DNA of 64,000 nucleotides from Rhizophagus irregularis. Its lineage: Eukaryota; Glomeromycota; Glomeromycetes; Glomerales; Glomeraceae. The stretch is taken from the NCBI RefSeq assembly GCF_026210795.1, contig NC_089442.1, positions 2,790,001 through 2,854,000 of the forward strand, read 5' to 3'. A program made the position numbers and the translations under genes. Positions 36,504-48,515 of this stretch are shown here, piece by piece; positions within the stretch are counted from its first letter, which is position 1, and each line of letters opens with the position of its first letter. The notes under the pieces were generated by a model. The model ran no database searches. It was not told the origin of the DNA and was given only the letters and a program-made list of their open reading frames with translations.

Positions 36504-38475
36504 TAGAAGTCATACTATTAATATATTAATGACATTTTAATTATTCAATAAAATTTTTATTTAAAAATAAAAAAAAGATATAATAAAAAGTTGATATTTC
36601 GATTAGACACGCATTATAATACAAAAATTTATTAATAAACTACTTAAGAGAAAAATATTTCTCATAGTAAATTACGTATAAAATATTTCATCTTTTCAAC
36701 TCTATTATAGTTTTTTTAACCAATTAAAATACTAATTAAAAATATTTCTACCAGACTGTAATTAGCAACATCAATCAATTCTCTTTCGTTGAATTATTAA
36801 TGATTCTCCGATCTATATATAATAAAATGCTACTGAATTTTTAAAACTTAAACTTTGACAGAGTTGGAGAAAGATCGAACAATTATCACTTGGTACAATA
36901 ACTCTCGCCTCATTGCAGCTTAAACAAGTTCTTTGTATGATTTTTTTAATTGATCACATGTAATTGATGTGAATTTGGCCCGTAATTTGATAATTTCTGC
37001 CAGCATTAGGTTAACCGATCAGAATTTATCGATCAATTGATAGACTAGTTGAGAATAAGTGCCGCCGGTCTGTTTTAAATGTTTATGCAAATTTAATTAA
37101 TAAATATTCCCTATCTAACTCTTACGCTAATATACAAATTCTTCTAGATTAGATCTAATCAAATGTCTTGTCTACATTAATCCTTTTTCCATTATTAAGC
37201 GATGGTGGTGATGGTAGTGTTTGGGTGAGCGGTATAGTAGTTCTATGCGCGAGTTGAAGAAGGGTAGTAATCCTGGAGGTACTAGCTTTTGCTACAGTTC
37301 TGCGATAGGACGAAGCGGCAATTCTATGTGTAAACTTTATGAGCGGAGCACTCCGAAAGATATGTCACTTTTCGAAATATTCTTTTGATCAGCTGACATT
37401 CTTTTTTCACTATTAACTATCGGGAAAAAAATATAATAATTATCTAAGGAATTATAGCTTATCTTTTCAGCTTATGTGAGAAGGCTAGGTATTTGAAATA
37501 TCCTTTATTATGATCTACGATACATGTGAATTTATAAAATTATTTCCGAGCAAAATAAACCCACCTTAATTGCAGATTAATTTTGCCAAATAAATAGAAT
37601 AAACCGCTCGCATATTATATTTCTTTTGTATGGGCTTAAAAAAAGTTGGTTTTGAAATCTAGATATAGTCAAACTCCGATGAAACGCATTTTATCAAAAA
37701 ATTTATAACCTGCTGATCTTAATTTCTATAAATGCTTATCACTATTATTACTAAGATTACTAATGTGAAATCCTAAATGCAACAGATATTTTTTTTTTCT
37801 TTTTGATTTCTTTGTTGTCTCTATTTGGTCTTTAATGATTTACAACGTTTAATTATAAAACAAATTTTATTGTATTAATACCTTGTTGCAATAAAAAAGA
37901 TCTTGTATTCTACGCGAACAAATCTATGATAGTTAGGAGAACTCAACCTTGCGACCCTCCAGCAGCTAACCAAATGTAATGAGGATAGACTATTAAATGA
38001 GATCTTGTACTACAAGGTTCAAAAAGAAGAAGAATTAAATTAGCTATCACCTCAAATTCTATTTGACTAGTTATATATTCTAATTTAAAAGGGTAAATAT
38101 TATTTGGAAAATGGTGACTATTTTGTGTATTTTTTGTCTTTTGGTTCCGTACGGAATTCCCGCATGATATTCATCAACAAACATGTGGTCTTGTCAATAG
38201 AAAAGGATGGAATTCTAAGAAATGAATTAATACCTAATTTGGATATTATTTAATTAAAGAATATATTTTGCATATGAAATTAAATTTCCCGAAAACCCAA
38301 ATTGGAATAATCTATTATTTTTATTTTTTTACCTAAAACCCAAATTTTAATAATCTATTATTTTTATTGAATCCACAGAAAAAGTTTTGTTTTTTAGTTG
38401 TCTAATAATCAAATTTGGATCAACATGATCGTATTTTCATTGTTCAATGGAATGACTAAATTTATATTTAATCTA

Positions 38476-38506
<31 letters not shown>

Positions 38507-39012
38507 CGTATATACATATACATATATAGAAAATTCGATAAGGGGTGTAATATAAGTGAAAATATATACTGCAGCTTTTGTTGACATTATTTTGAGTTTG
38601 TTACCTCACGCAGAATTCACCCCACTAATACAAAAATCAATATAAAATCGATACATAAGTGTATTGTATGCGAGAATATTGAACCAATGACAACTCAAAA
38701 TTTATATAGATGAATAATATCTAACTCTCATCAACACGTGGGTTTGTCAACTTCTGCTTCGTTACGAAAATGATCGACGTAAACATCGACTCTTTAATTA
38801 AAGCGAATTTTCTACGAATCTCTTTGCATAACGACGATCATGTTCAAATATGCATTGAATTCCCGATGGTCACCAAATTATGTCGATCATCAGTAGATCT
38901 TATTAATAATAAACATATATATAAGAGTTAAATTGTTAGCTTCCTCTTTTTTTTTTTTCTATATTATTATTTTCAAAAAGAGCTTGATTTTATAAACCTA
39001 TTTGTTAAAAAC
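36504..39012. other. Intergenic region upstream of the MULE gene
   Basis: Contains a GC-richer non-coding patch at 37200-37340, an AT dinucleotide run (38479-38530) and a CACGTG at 38735. No gene recognised, and no terminal inverted repeat that could be paired with the 3' side of the transposase gene. Confidence 0.5.
38479..38530. repeat. (TA)n microsatellite
   Basis: A run of alternating T and A of about 24 bases followed by degenerate TATACATATA repeats. Confidence 0.9.
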
Positions 39013-40455
39013 ATGAACGAGATTTGTGAAATTATACCATCGCAAAAAGGACACAACAAAATAAATGTTCGTGGATATTTGATGGTAAAAGAAAGAAATA
39101 GAGATGACAAATTCTATTGGTGTTGTGAAAAAAGAAAGTTAGAAGGATGCAAAGGTCGGGCTACAACTATTTTAAATAATGGTTTGCATTATCTTAAAAA
39201 AATTGGAGAACATAACCATGCACCTCAAGCCAGCAGTGCAAATGTTGCAAAAGCCATTGCAGAAATAAAAAAAAAGGCTGGTGAAACTAGGGAAAAACCT
39301 ATGCATATTATTCAAAATCATATGATTAATATTTCAGAAGATGTTCATCCTTACATGCCATCTCACAACGCTCTTCGTAAAAAAATTATTCGAATTAGAA
39401 AAGTAGAAATACCACCAGAACCACAAAGTATTGATGAAGTTAATATCCCAGCTTCTCTTTGCGTTACATTAAATGGAGAGCACTTTTTAGTTAAAGATCA
39501 TATTAATGAACATGAACGAATTCTTATGTTTACCACTAAAAATAATATTCAATATTTATCTCAAGCAATATTTTGGATTGCGGACGGCGCATTTAAAATA
39601 GTTTCGACAATCTTTTACCAATTATTTACAATTTATGCACCGGTTGGCACTGATGATAACTCAAGAATTCTTCCATTAGTGTATGTATTAATGACATCTA
39701 AAACCGAGAAACTTTATAGACGGTTATTCGATAACTTATTAAAATTTGCTGAAGAAAATGGGGTCTATTTATCACCATCGTACATAATTACCGATTTTGA
39801 ACAAGCAGTAATTAATTCGACACGTTACGAGTTTCCAGATATTACTAGTAAGGGATATTTTTTTCGTCTAGGACAAAATTACTGGCGAAAAATACGAGAC
39901 TGTGGACTTGCCATTAAATATGGAAATGACGAACAATTTAGTCTTATGTTGCGGCATCTATATGCACTATCATTTTTACCGCCACAAGAAATTCCTGCCG
40001 CATTCGATATTCTAAAATCAATCATGCCTCAGGAGGCAAATGAAGTAGTTCAGTGGTTTGAAGAAAACTATGTTTCTGGAAGAATAATTCGACAAATGCG
40101 GAATGGTAATGTGACTCGTGATTCACCACCATTTCCACCAGCATTATGGTCAGTTTATGATGCAATAAAATATGGAATCTTACAAACAGAAAACGCTGTG
40201 GAGGCCTGGCATCATCGTTGGGAAACCTTGATTGAAGAGGCAAATGGAGATGTTTGTAAAATCATTGAAGAATTGCAAAAGGGACAGCAAGAAGTTGAAG
40301 TTCAAGTTGAATGTATTGCACATGGTGAGAGACGGCCAAAGCAAAAAAAGAGGTTGATCGATAGGGAAAATAGGATTATGATGATAATTAATAATCGAGA
40401 AACCTATTCTCTAATAGATTTTCTTCGTGAAGTAGCACATAATCTTACTTTATAA
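39013..40455 (+). CDS. MULE-type transposase with N-terminal FLYWCH zinc finger
   Basis: Single open frame of 480 codons. Residues 20-70 form a FLYWCH-type finger: FYWCC (34-38), C46 and the H67-x-H69 pair, a DNA-binding module often found in Mutator-like transposases. Residues about 185-310 are the MULE catalytic core: WIADGAF with Asp191, YIITDFEQAV with Asp261, and the typical GYFFRLGQNYWRKI. ENAVEAWHHRW (394-404) supplies the acidic/His motif that follows the second Asp in this family, Glu397 being the best candidate for the third catalytic residue. The frame is intact, so the protein may be functional, either as a live element or as a domesticated host protein. Terminal inverted repeats were not found nearby. 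Length is on the short side but contains all catalytic parts. Confidence 0.9.
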   Translation: MNEICEIIPSQKGHNKINVRGYLMVKERNRDDKFYWCCEKRKLEGCKGRATTILNNGLHYLKKIGEHNHAPQASSANVAKAIAEIKKKAGETREKPMHIIQNHMINISEDVHPYMPSHNALRKKIIRIRKVEIPPEPQSIDEVNIPASLCVTLNGEHFLVKDHINEHERILMFTTKNNIQYLSQAIFWIADGAFKIVSTIFYQLFTIYAPVGTDDNSRILPLVYVLMTSKTEKLYRRLFDNLLKFAEENGVYLSPSYIITDFEQAVINSTRYEFPDITSKGYFFRLGQNYWRKIRDCGLAIKYGNDEQFSLMLRHLYALSFLPPQEIPAAFDILKSIMPQEANEVVQWFEENYVSGRIIRQMRNGNVTRDSPPFPPALWSVYDAIKYGILQTENAVEAWHHRWETLIEEANGDVCKIIEELQKGQQEVEVQVECIAHGERRPKQKKRLIDRENRIMMIINNRETYSLIDFLREVAHNLTL

Positions 40456-41774
40456 TAACGTTGTGAATTTCATTATCAAATTAAATTTAGAAGAACAGAT
40501 ATACTAAGGATAAGAATATTATTAAGGATTAATTTATCACTTTTTTTATGCTACAAATATACCCTCTTTGGGAAGTGAAATCACGCCGAGAATAAGTATA
40601 CTCGAAACAAAAAGCTAATAATATATGATCCATATTACAAGGATTCTTTTTAAGTTTATAATAAGTTTATGATTTATTTTTTATTAACTTTAATACTGAT
40701 ACAAAATTATAAAATTCTATGCATTCGTAATAAGATATGGAGTATATAATGAGAAATATAAGATCTTATTTGTCATATTACTAAATAAATAAATAAATAA
40801 ATATAAATAAATAATTTTTTTCGTTTATTGTGTATGGGTAAAATAATTTGGCCGATTTAGAAATTAATTGATTTCAATGACCAATTACTGACAATTTATC
40901 ACGAGATTTTGCCTATCAGATTTATTTATAGGGGTTTAGGAACGAACAATCAGAACAATCACTATGAAATAAAATGGTAGGATTTGCGAATTGCACACAT
41001 ATGATTATTTATACCCACCAACAAAATATCTTCCCCAGCGTGGCTGTGTTTGATGCAATATTCTCGCGTCCTTCCGCCTATTTCTTTGTTTTTATATTTT
41101 TTTTTTTGGAAACCTATATTATATAAATATTGTCTTTTCTTTACTTTTTAATTAAGGTTTGTTTTAACAAGTATTAAAAGTATTTAGATAAAGTTATAAC
41201 GTTTTTTTGTATAAACAGTATATTTTTATTAGGCATAAATATTATTCTTTATCAGTTATATAGAGAATTTTAAAAATAAATTTTTTTTATTTCATAAAAT
41301 ATATAAAGTATAAAATTTTTTAATAAAAATATAATAAAAAAAGAGCAAGCCAAACTTACTCAACAGGTAGAAGCTAACAACGAAAATATAATAAAACTAT
41401 TTAAAAAGACAATGAGTATAAAATAAAAATTTTTTTTAACTATTGTCTTTTTTAATATAAGTCCTTTTGAATTTTTTCGCAATGTTTTTACTTTCTCTTT
41501 ATTTTATTGCACTGCCGCGCGAGAGCCTCGCGTTATTGCACTCCCGCGCGCGCGAGGAGATGGTATGGAGAGATTCGGTCAAACTCGATTTGGCCAATTT
41601 CAATGTATATTTTTTTTGTAAAGTAATTAGTTAGTTCTCTTACTTATTGCTAATAAAGTCTCAAAATTTCTCTATTATTTAAGTTAATTGTTACACAAGA
41701 TCAAACCAATCAATTTCGGTGTCGCACTATATATAGATCACGTGTCCGAGCTTTTTGGTTGGTTACGCTGGGGT
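40456..41774. other. Intergenic region downstream of MULE gene
   Basis: AT-rich, no gene. GGAAGTGAAATCACGCCGAG at 40570-40589 has a diverged direct copy at 43815-43834, suggesting part of a repeated element. A GC island of CGCG-rich sequence lies at 41511-41563. The first copy of the target duplication CGCTGGGGT is at 41766-41774. Confidence 0.5.
41511..41563. repeat. CGCG-rich island
   Basis: Two related half-units, TTGCACTGCCGCGCGAGAG and TTGCACTCCCGCGCGCGCGA, in otherwise very AT-rich DNA. Function unknown. Confidence 0.6.
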
Positions 41775-41879
41775 GCAAATGTATCGTTCTTATACGATCA
41801 GGTGCTATGTTCTTATACGACGTATATGTCACATAGTATAAGATAGTATGTCGTACACGTATAAGAACGATACATTTGC
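41775..41879. mobile_element. 105 bp MITE with perfect 22 bp inverted repeats and 9 bp target duplication
   Basis: The ends GCAAATGTATCGTTCTTATA and its exact reverse complement (22 bp in all, CG included) bound the element. CGCTGGGGT occurs directly on both sides (41766-41774 and 41880-41888). A 9 bp duplication is characteristic of Mutator-like transposons. The perfect repeats and duplication suggest a recent insertion. Confidence 0.9.
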
Positions 41880-41886
41880 CGCTGGG

Positions 41887-42154
41887 GTAGAAGTTTGTAT
41901 CCGTCCATCCGGATATCCTATTTTTATGTTATCCGTTTATCCGGATATTCAATTATTTTAGCAGACTAATTCAGGTCAAATTTATTTTTCTAAAAATCAA
42001 AATTCTTTTTCTAAAAAAGGAAATATTTTAGCATAATTCTGGCCGGAATTATAAAATTGGTCCGAGTTACTCTTAACGGATAGTAATATCCGGATATCCA
42101 AGGATATCCATATCCGTTCGATCCGGATATCCGAATATCCGCGGATAAACTCTA
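41887..42154. mobile_element. MITE with ATCCGGATAT subterminal repeats, at the same target as the previous MITE
   Basis: The left end GTAGAAGTTTGTATCCG matches the right end on the other strand, GTAGAGTTTATCCG. Several ATCCGGATAT/GGATATCC units lie inside each end. CGCTGGG is present on both sides (41880-41886 and 42155-42161), so this element and the neighbouring MITE share one target sequence, now present in three copies. Confidence 0.75.
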
Positions 42155-42309
42155 CGCTGGGAAAATTTTGCGCTCACGTGATATTTTTCGCTGGCATTAT
42201 GGCATTAAATGTGGCGTTTTGGCATTAAAGAATGGTAAACTATCACGTGATCTAATTGATCTTTTACGCCACACAATTCCAAAATATTACAAATTCCGAG
42301 AATTACATG

Positions 42310-42465
42310 AGGCCGCTCCAATTTGATTGTTTGTTCAAGGGGGTCTACAATAAACAAACAAACATAATATAACTTTTGGAAAAATTCGGGAAATTCTGGA
42401 AAATCGTATCCAGATTTTTGAAAAAATAGGGGTACGTTAAACAAATAATTAAATTGGAGCGGCCT
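42310..42465. mobile_element. 156 bp MITE
   Basis: AGGCCGCTCCAATTTGATTG at the left end matches AGGCCGCTCCAATTTAATTA read from the right end on the other strand. The interior is AT-rich and non-coding. The only possible duplication flanking it is the imperfect ACATG/AAATG. Confidence 0.75.
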
Positions 42466-44740
42466 AAATGTTGTTACAATTTATTATTATTATTATTATT
42501 TAATACATTTTAAGAAGGAATTATTAGAGGAAACATGTAATAAACCAAAAGTTCATCTTTGGTTAAAGAAATTCTGACCCAATTTCAAATTATTAAAAAC
42601 GATGGTGTTACAGCACTAAAAAAAAAAAGTTATCAAACTACACTAAAGAACTTGGAAAGATTTGAACCATAATACAATGTATTAGAAATATTAATTAATC
42701 AATTTTAAATTATTGTAAGAATTGTAATAATTACAAAAACAATCAATTTATTCGTCCATAAAAATAGGAAGGAAAATAAAAATTTATTATTCATGAAATA
42801 TGCAATCTATTAGCAATAAAATAACAATATTGTATTATCATAATTTATTATTATACATAATAAAATTATAAGTGGCTTTTTAATTTATTTTTATAAATAA
42901 TATAGACAAAGTGACTTTTTAAAATTTTATTGGTACTATCAAAATATGATAATCATCGGGATTATGTATGTACTGTATGAAGATCATGCGTAACCTGGCG
43001 ACAAATCCGATTACTACTTTTTTCAACACAAGAAATAAAGTTGCAGTCTAGAACAATAACCTGAATAAAATAATTGGTTTATTTTATTTTAAGGACGTTC
43101 TTTTTTATAAATTACTAACATCTGAGCATAAGACCACGTGATTTATCTCAAATTTTTGATTGAATAATTGATGCATATTAATTTTAAAAAATAGAAAAAT
43201 AGCCTAATTAATAAATATATAACATTAATGTTGAGCCAGTTGAGGTATTAACTTTAAACCTTTGTTCGATACCTCGTGTGTTAATGAATTGAAATTAATA
43301 ATATTTCGAGTTTTAATACAAAAATTCTAATTACCACTTTATCACTTTATACAATTCTTACTGCGTAAAAATATACGATAAATACGAAAATGAAGTCCAT
43401 TTTTGGTTTATGCACTTACACGTGCTTCTTCGAATAGTTTCTTTACAATAAAGTAGTAATTGACGATCTTCTAATTAAAATGCCAATCCTTAAATGAAAT
43501 TCCTAATATGGTATGGTAATCAATGTTTTTTTTATTCTGATATTTCTAAACTTTTTCTTTTAATTTTATCAGAACTGATGATAAGCATGACTTTTCAAAA
43601 CAGCGTGATGCTGTACAATATTAAATTCCCATTTTTATTCTCAAACAGTAATTACGGAATTTCCGAGATCACCAGGAATAGATTCTCGCAACAGGGGCTA
43701 ATTATTACCATGGAATAGAGATGAAAATAACTGTACTAAGGTTAAGAACTTATCAAGGAGAAATTGATTGCAAACGGGTTACGTTTTTTGACGCCGCCAA
43801 TTTTTCCCTTTCAGGAAGTGAAGTTACGCTGAGAATGGATATATTTGCTTATGAAATTACAAATAGAATGACTTGCAGTTCATAATATCTGTTTTGCTTA
43901 AGTAATGTATTTGTCATTTCAATATGATTAAAGTATAATCAAAAATACTACACATATCATCACATGGTTATGAACAAATAAGGTTTAAGTAAAGATCTTA
44001 GAAAATCTGCATTCATAAAGGATGGTCAAATTTTATCTGAACCAAACGGAAAAACCTAAACAATTCCGATGGAATTGAATAGTCTAGGTCTGTGCTAAAT
44101 ATAAAATACATCTTGCATATTACAAATATCTTATAAACTTTTCGTTTCTAATAAATTATAGCTTTGAGACTATCGATATTTCTTGTGGAACAATATCATG
44201 GAAATGTTATTTTATTGGTTATACTATATATGGAGTTTAAGTTCAATTCCGATGCGAAGAAAATTAAACACGTATTCGACATGATCGGCATTATTGAATT
44301 TATTTACAGTTGTACAAAATATTTTTTGCTGGCAAATCAATGCTGGGCGAACATCATTTCTCCGATAGAATGGTGTCGATCCTTTATGAATGTCGATACA
44401 CAATCCCGTTAGGTTATAAACCCGACTTCACGTAATTTCTGACAAATCCCTAAACCTGATACTGATTTACATTTGAAATTCTTAATTTCGAATTTCATTT
44501 CAAAAAATGTGGAGGTTACATTTCATTTTGATATGAAATAAACAGTAAAAAAATTTTTTTAAAATTTTTTTTTTTTCAAAGTATTCTCTTGTAAAAAAAA
44601 TTTCGACTTTCAAGAAGAAAATTTTTTTAAAAAAATGTAAAAAATTACTTTACACGTGATCAAGGTACGATGTGATTGGTTTTAACAGATAACCTGTACT
44701 ACTCACGTGGCCGACAAGGTTCATAGTGCACTTAACAAGT
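42466..44740. other. Intergenic, repeat-bearing
   Basis: No gene supported. It includes the second copy of the GGAAGTGAAGTTACGC block (43815-43834) and four CACGTG hexamers (43135, 43419, 44653, 44704). Open frames at 43494-43718 and 44164-44412 are featureless. Confidence 0.45.
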
Positions 44741-44744
44741 TGCC

Positions 44745-45440
44745 ACAATCCTGACAATTATAATATTGACATCTATAATCCGACAAAAGTATCCCAATGA
44801 TCCTAAATCCCGGTTGAGCCAAAATCCCGACAGTTAAAAAATCTTGACAATCTAAAAATATTGACAGCCGAAATCCCGAAGTTTGTTATGTAAATAAATA
44901 AATAAATAAAAATTTTCTAATTAAACATAATAAAGCAAAATAATATTAAAAACGCTGTGGCGCAGTAACTGGTCTTAATTTATCAACTATTTGTAAATTC
45001 ATTATAAATTTGAATAATTTAATTAGTTATTAACGCAAATTATTTGTAAATTTTATTAATATTAACGAAATTGTTACAATTGGGTCATAAATAATGCTGG
45101 TGGAAATAGCGGCAAATCACGAATTATATTGCCATTTCTCATTATCGTCTTATTTTCTTCCATAAATATAATTTTTTTTTCAAACATTGAATTACATCAT
45201 TTACTTTAGGAGGCATTCGATATTAATTAAACATAGTCCTGAAAGTAAAATGCAAAAGTAAATAAAAGTTGTAGCATGATACTGAAATGTTCATCAGTTA
45301 TTGTAAAAAGAATTACATTAAAAATTAACCAATCTCAAATTAATCCGGTTGAATCTCATTCTGTCGAGATTTCAGACAATCGGGATACTGTAAATCGGGA
45401 TTTACGTCTATCGGAATTTTGGGGACTGGTCGTCAATCCA
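44745..45440. repeat. Element built of AATCCCGACA motifs, opposite orientations at the two ends
   Basis: The left 150 bp repeats variants of AATCCCGACA / CAATCCTGACA on the plus strand. The right 100 bp (45350-45440) repeats them on the minus strand (GTCGAGATTTCAGACAATCG, TCGGGATTTACG). This makes a loose inverted-repeat structure. Related blocks recur at 46780-46900, 47815-47925, 48260-48400 and 48440-48500. An A-box-like TGGCGCAGTAACTGG sits at 44958-44972. Confidence 0.5.
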
Positions 45441-46631
45441 TACACATGATAACCCTTTCTTTCTGACAAAATTTTATTATGAATTACTAATAAGGAAAAT
45501 TTCTATTAAAAGTCTTGAAAAGGAACATCTCTGTTAATTTCGTCTTATTGTGTTCCTGAATTTGATTCTTTGTTATAAATACAACCAGCCTTTCAACAGT
45601 TCCTCAGCCATAAAAACATGTTCTCCCTGTAAAAAAAGTCAATCCGTTTTTTATATTCCATCTTTTTTCCGTAAAAAGCTCACATTTCCGAAATTAATAA
45701 ACCTTATATCGCGGAATTTATCGAATTATTTACATTTTCCGTAAATGGATCCGTTAAAGGCTCATTTTTACGGAGTTTTTACAGAAATAACGGATAAAAT
45801 TTTTATAGGGTCTCATTACTGTATTCAAACCTTTGTTTACTATACGAAAAACTTTATTTATTTATTTATTCAAAATGACAAAACATTAATTCCGGTTAAT
45901 ATCAAATTTGTGTTACCTTTTTTACAATCATGTAATAAAAAGGAATTAACAATCATAACGTCAAATTGCCAAATAATCAAGTCTCATCAATCATATATGG
46001 TCCAAATAAAATAATCCTACTGACCCGATTATTACTTTTGCTATTTATAACAAGGAATAATAATTACAACCGAGCATAGTAATAAAATCGTACAGGTGAT
46101 GGTTGTAGGATTGGTTGTCACGGGTCGATAATTTGACATCAATTTTCATCTCTGGTAGGTACAAATTATTCGTAAAATACATAATAGTCAAATTATAAAA
46201 TATATACATTGTATTAATATCATTTTTCAGTCATTTTTTATAATTTTAAAAATTTTAGTGAAAAATTTTACTCCATACTATTTTGAAAATGATATCGAAA
46301 GTATTAAGAGTTTATGAAATAATAAATTACTATATAAAAAAATAAAGAATCCATTTATTTTGGTGGATGGCATTACCAAGATTCGTTTTCACTTAATTGT
46401 CGAGTTTTACTATTTATATATAACACAAAAAGTACATCATGTCAGCACGTAACATTAAAATCTGCTGCACTTAACCTAAAATCCTATCCAGTGGATAAGA
46501 TAAATTCATAAATAATATTATTGTTTTTTATATAAGTTCTAGTAAATATAAAACATCCATAAAATTTCATTAAGATGCCGGAGTGCTCCAAATTTATTTA
46601 AAAACTGTTTCGATAATTAAGAAAAAAAATT
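45441..46631. other. Intergenic, nothing recognised
   Basis: AT-rich. Open frames at 45550-45744 and 45745-46014 show no domain character. Confidence 0.45.
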
Positions 46632-46748
46632 ACCGTATTTTGCGGTTAGTAAGCACCCCCGACCCCTGGCGATTTTGGCCAGAATTATGAAGATCTTGGC
46701 CGGCATTAAGTGACAAAAAAGGGGGGCTTATATATCGCAAAATATGGT
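46632..46748. mobile_element. 117 bp MITE, ACCRTATTTTGCG ends
   Basis: The left end ACCGTATTTTGCGGTTAGTA then AGCACCCCC matches the right end on the other strand, ACCATATTTTGCGATATATA then AGCCCCCC. The interior includes GGCCAGAATTATGAAGATCT and GGCCGGCATTA, resembling the GGCCGGAATTA motif scattered elsewhere. Confidence 0.75.
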
Positions 46749-47216
46749 TTTAATCCCAAATACAAAATACAAACTGAGCTACTCAAAATCCGAAATTAAA
46801 ATCTCAATGAGATACAATCTCGACATTCATCACAATCCCAAAATATTAATATTCCCAAATTCACTATTCCGGCAATCGCTATCCCGACATTAAATTTGTG
46901 ACTATATATTAATTTATTAGTAATTGGATTTTCGCTCATAATCTTTCTTTGTGATCGACATTTATACAATATATATATTCTAAGTAAAAAATTATATAAA
47001 GCATATTTATTCAATAAAAAAGAAAATTTTAATTTGATTATTATTTCTCCAATGCAAATCTAAGAGAAAAATAAAAGAAAAAATAGAAAAAAAAATTAAT
47101 AATAAGAAAAAAATTATTAAAATAAAAAAATAAAAAACCAGCGCTTTACCGACATCAAATCTGATCGACATAAAAAAAAATTATATATGTGAAAAAAAAA
47201 AATATTAGTATATATT

Positions 47217-47452
47217 GGGCCGTTCCATTTTTAGTTTAACGTCCTTCCTCCCCCACTATTTTTGAAAACTTTAAAGGTAATTTAAACACATGTTCGCATA
47301 TGCCTCCTCTCTTTTGTGGTACCGAAAATTTCCGATTTTACCGAAAATTTCCGAAATTTTAAATATCATGTTTGTTTAAATTATTCCCTCCTCCCCCCTT
47401 AAAATTTTCATTCAGAAAGAACGTTAAACTAATTGTCAGTTTTGGAATGATC
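47217..47452. mobile_element. ~236 bp MITE
   Basis: GGCCGTTCCATTTTTAGTTT then AACG at the left end pairs with GATCATTCCAAAACTGACAA then TTAGTTTAACG read from the right on the other strand. Two TACCGAAAATTTCCGA units lie inside. Non-coding. Confidence 0.65.
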
Positions 47453-47814
47453 TTATTATAAACTGGGATGAAAAATATTAAAGATCCGGTCTAAAAGAGA
47501 CTGAAAATTAGCAAAAAAAAATATCCGATTAACTGTATTAGCGATGAAAATCTCTCAAATTGGTCATCAGAACGTACACATGACCCGAAGGATGACGAAG
47601 AACAAATAGTACATTGTACTATATTGTAAATAATAAATAATTAAATTGTAATTTTTTTAACTGATAAATTATTATTAAAGATATAAAATTAATATATCAT
47701 ATATTTTAATACAATATGTATTTATAAAAATTATAAAAAAAATGTACTGTACTGAAAACTAGTACAGTACAGAATAGAAATTCGGGATTTCGCACAATTC
47801 ATGTGATACGTAAT

Positions 47815-48515
47815 ATAACAATAGAATCTCAAACTGGTATTAGATAATCCATAAACCTGACAGTCAATAATTTCGACACTAAAATTCTGACAGTATAAAA
47901 TTTTGACAGCCAAATCCCGAAATTTTTTTTTAAAAAAAACAATATTTTTCTTTAAATTAAGCGTATTATAATTTAAAAAATGATGTCGTTTTAAAGTTTA
48001 TATTCGGTCATTTGCATCGCTAATAAAATTACTATCATAAAATATTTAAATTATCACAAAATATTCGTAAAATTTCAATTCCATTTAATATAGTATTTTT
48101 GTATTGTATTTTTTTTTAAAAAAAAAAGTATTCTAGTCAAAAAATCGATTTATTATTTCAATTTAAAGGGATTAAAGATTTTTAATCCAATTAATAATTA
48201 TTATATAATAATTTTTAAAAAATATAATTTTTTTTTTTCATAAATAAATATTATAAATTTCAGAAATTTAAATTTCGGGATTTTACTAGCAGGATTTTTT
48301 AACCGTCAGGATTCTGAGATTTTGATTTATCAGAATTTTAGGACTGCCAAGATTTTTGTGTCTGGATTATAGTAGATTATGGATTGTCGGGATTTTTTGG
48401 GAGGACCCTCATACAATTGATATTCATAATCCAAAAATTCATTACACAATCTCGAAATTTCAGTTTCACTATCCCGGCAGATATTAAATTTATGACTCAA
48501 AAATTTTGTTAATGG
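47815..48515. repeat. Further AATCCCGACA-family blocks
   Basis: Plus-oriented motifs at 47815-47925, minus-oriented (TCGGGATTTT, GTCAGGATTC) at 48270-48400, then plus-oriented again at 48440-48500 where CTATCCCGGCA..ATTAAATTTATGACT repeats the string at 46879-46904. T9/A8 and T9/A10 palindromes lie at 47923-47939 and 48109-48127. Confidence 0.5.

Noticed and set aside
44164-44412. 82-codon plus-strand frame
   Set aside because: No TATA or splice context and no recognisable motif.
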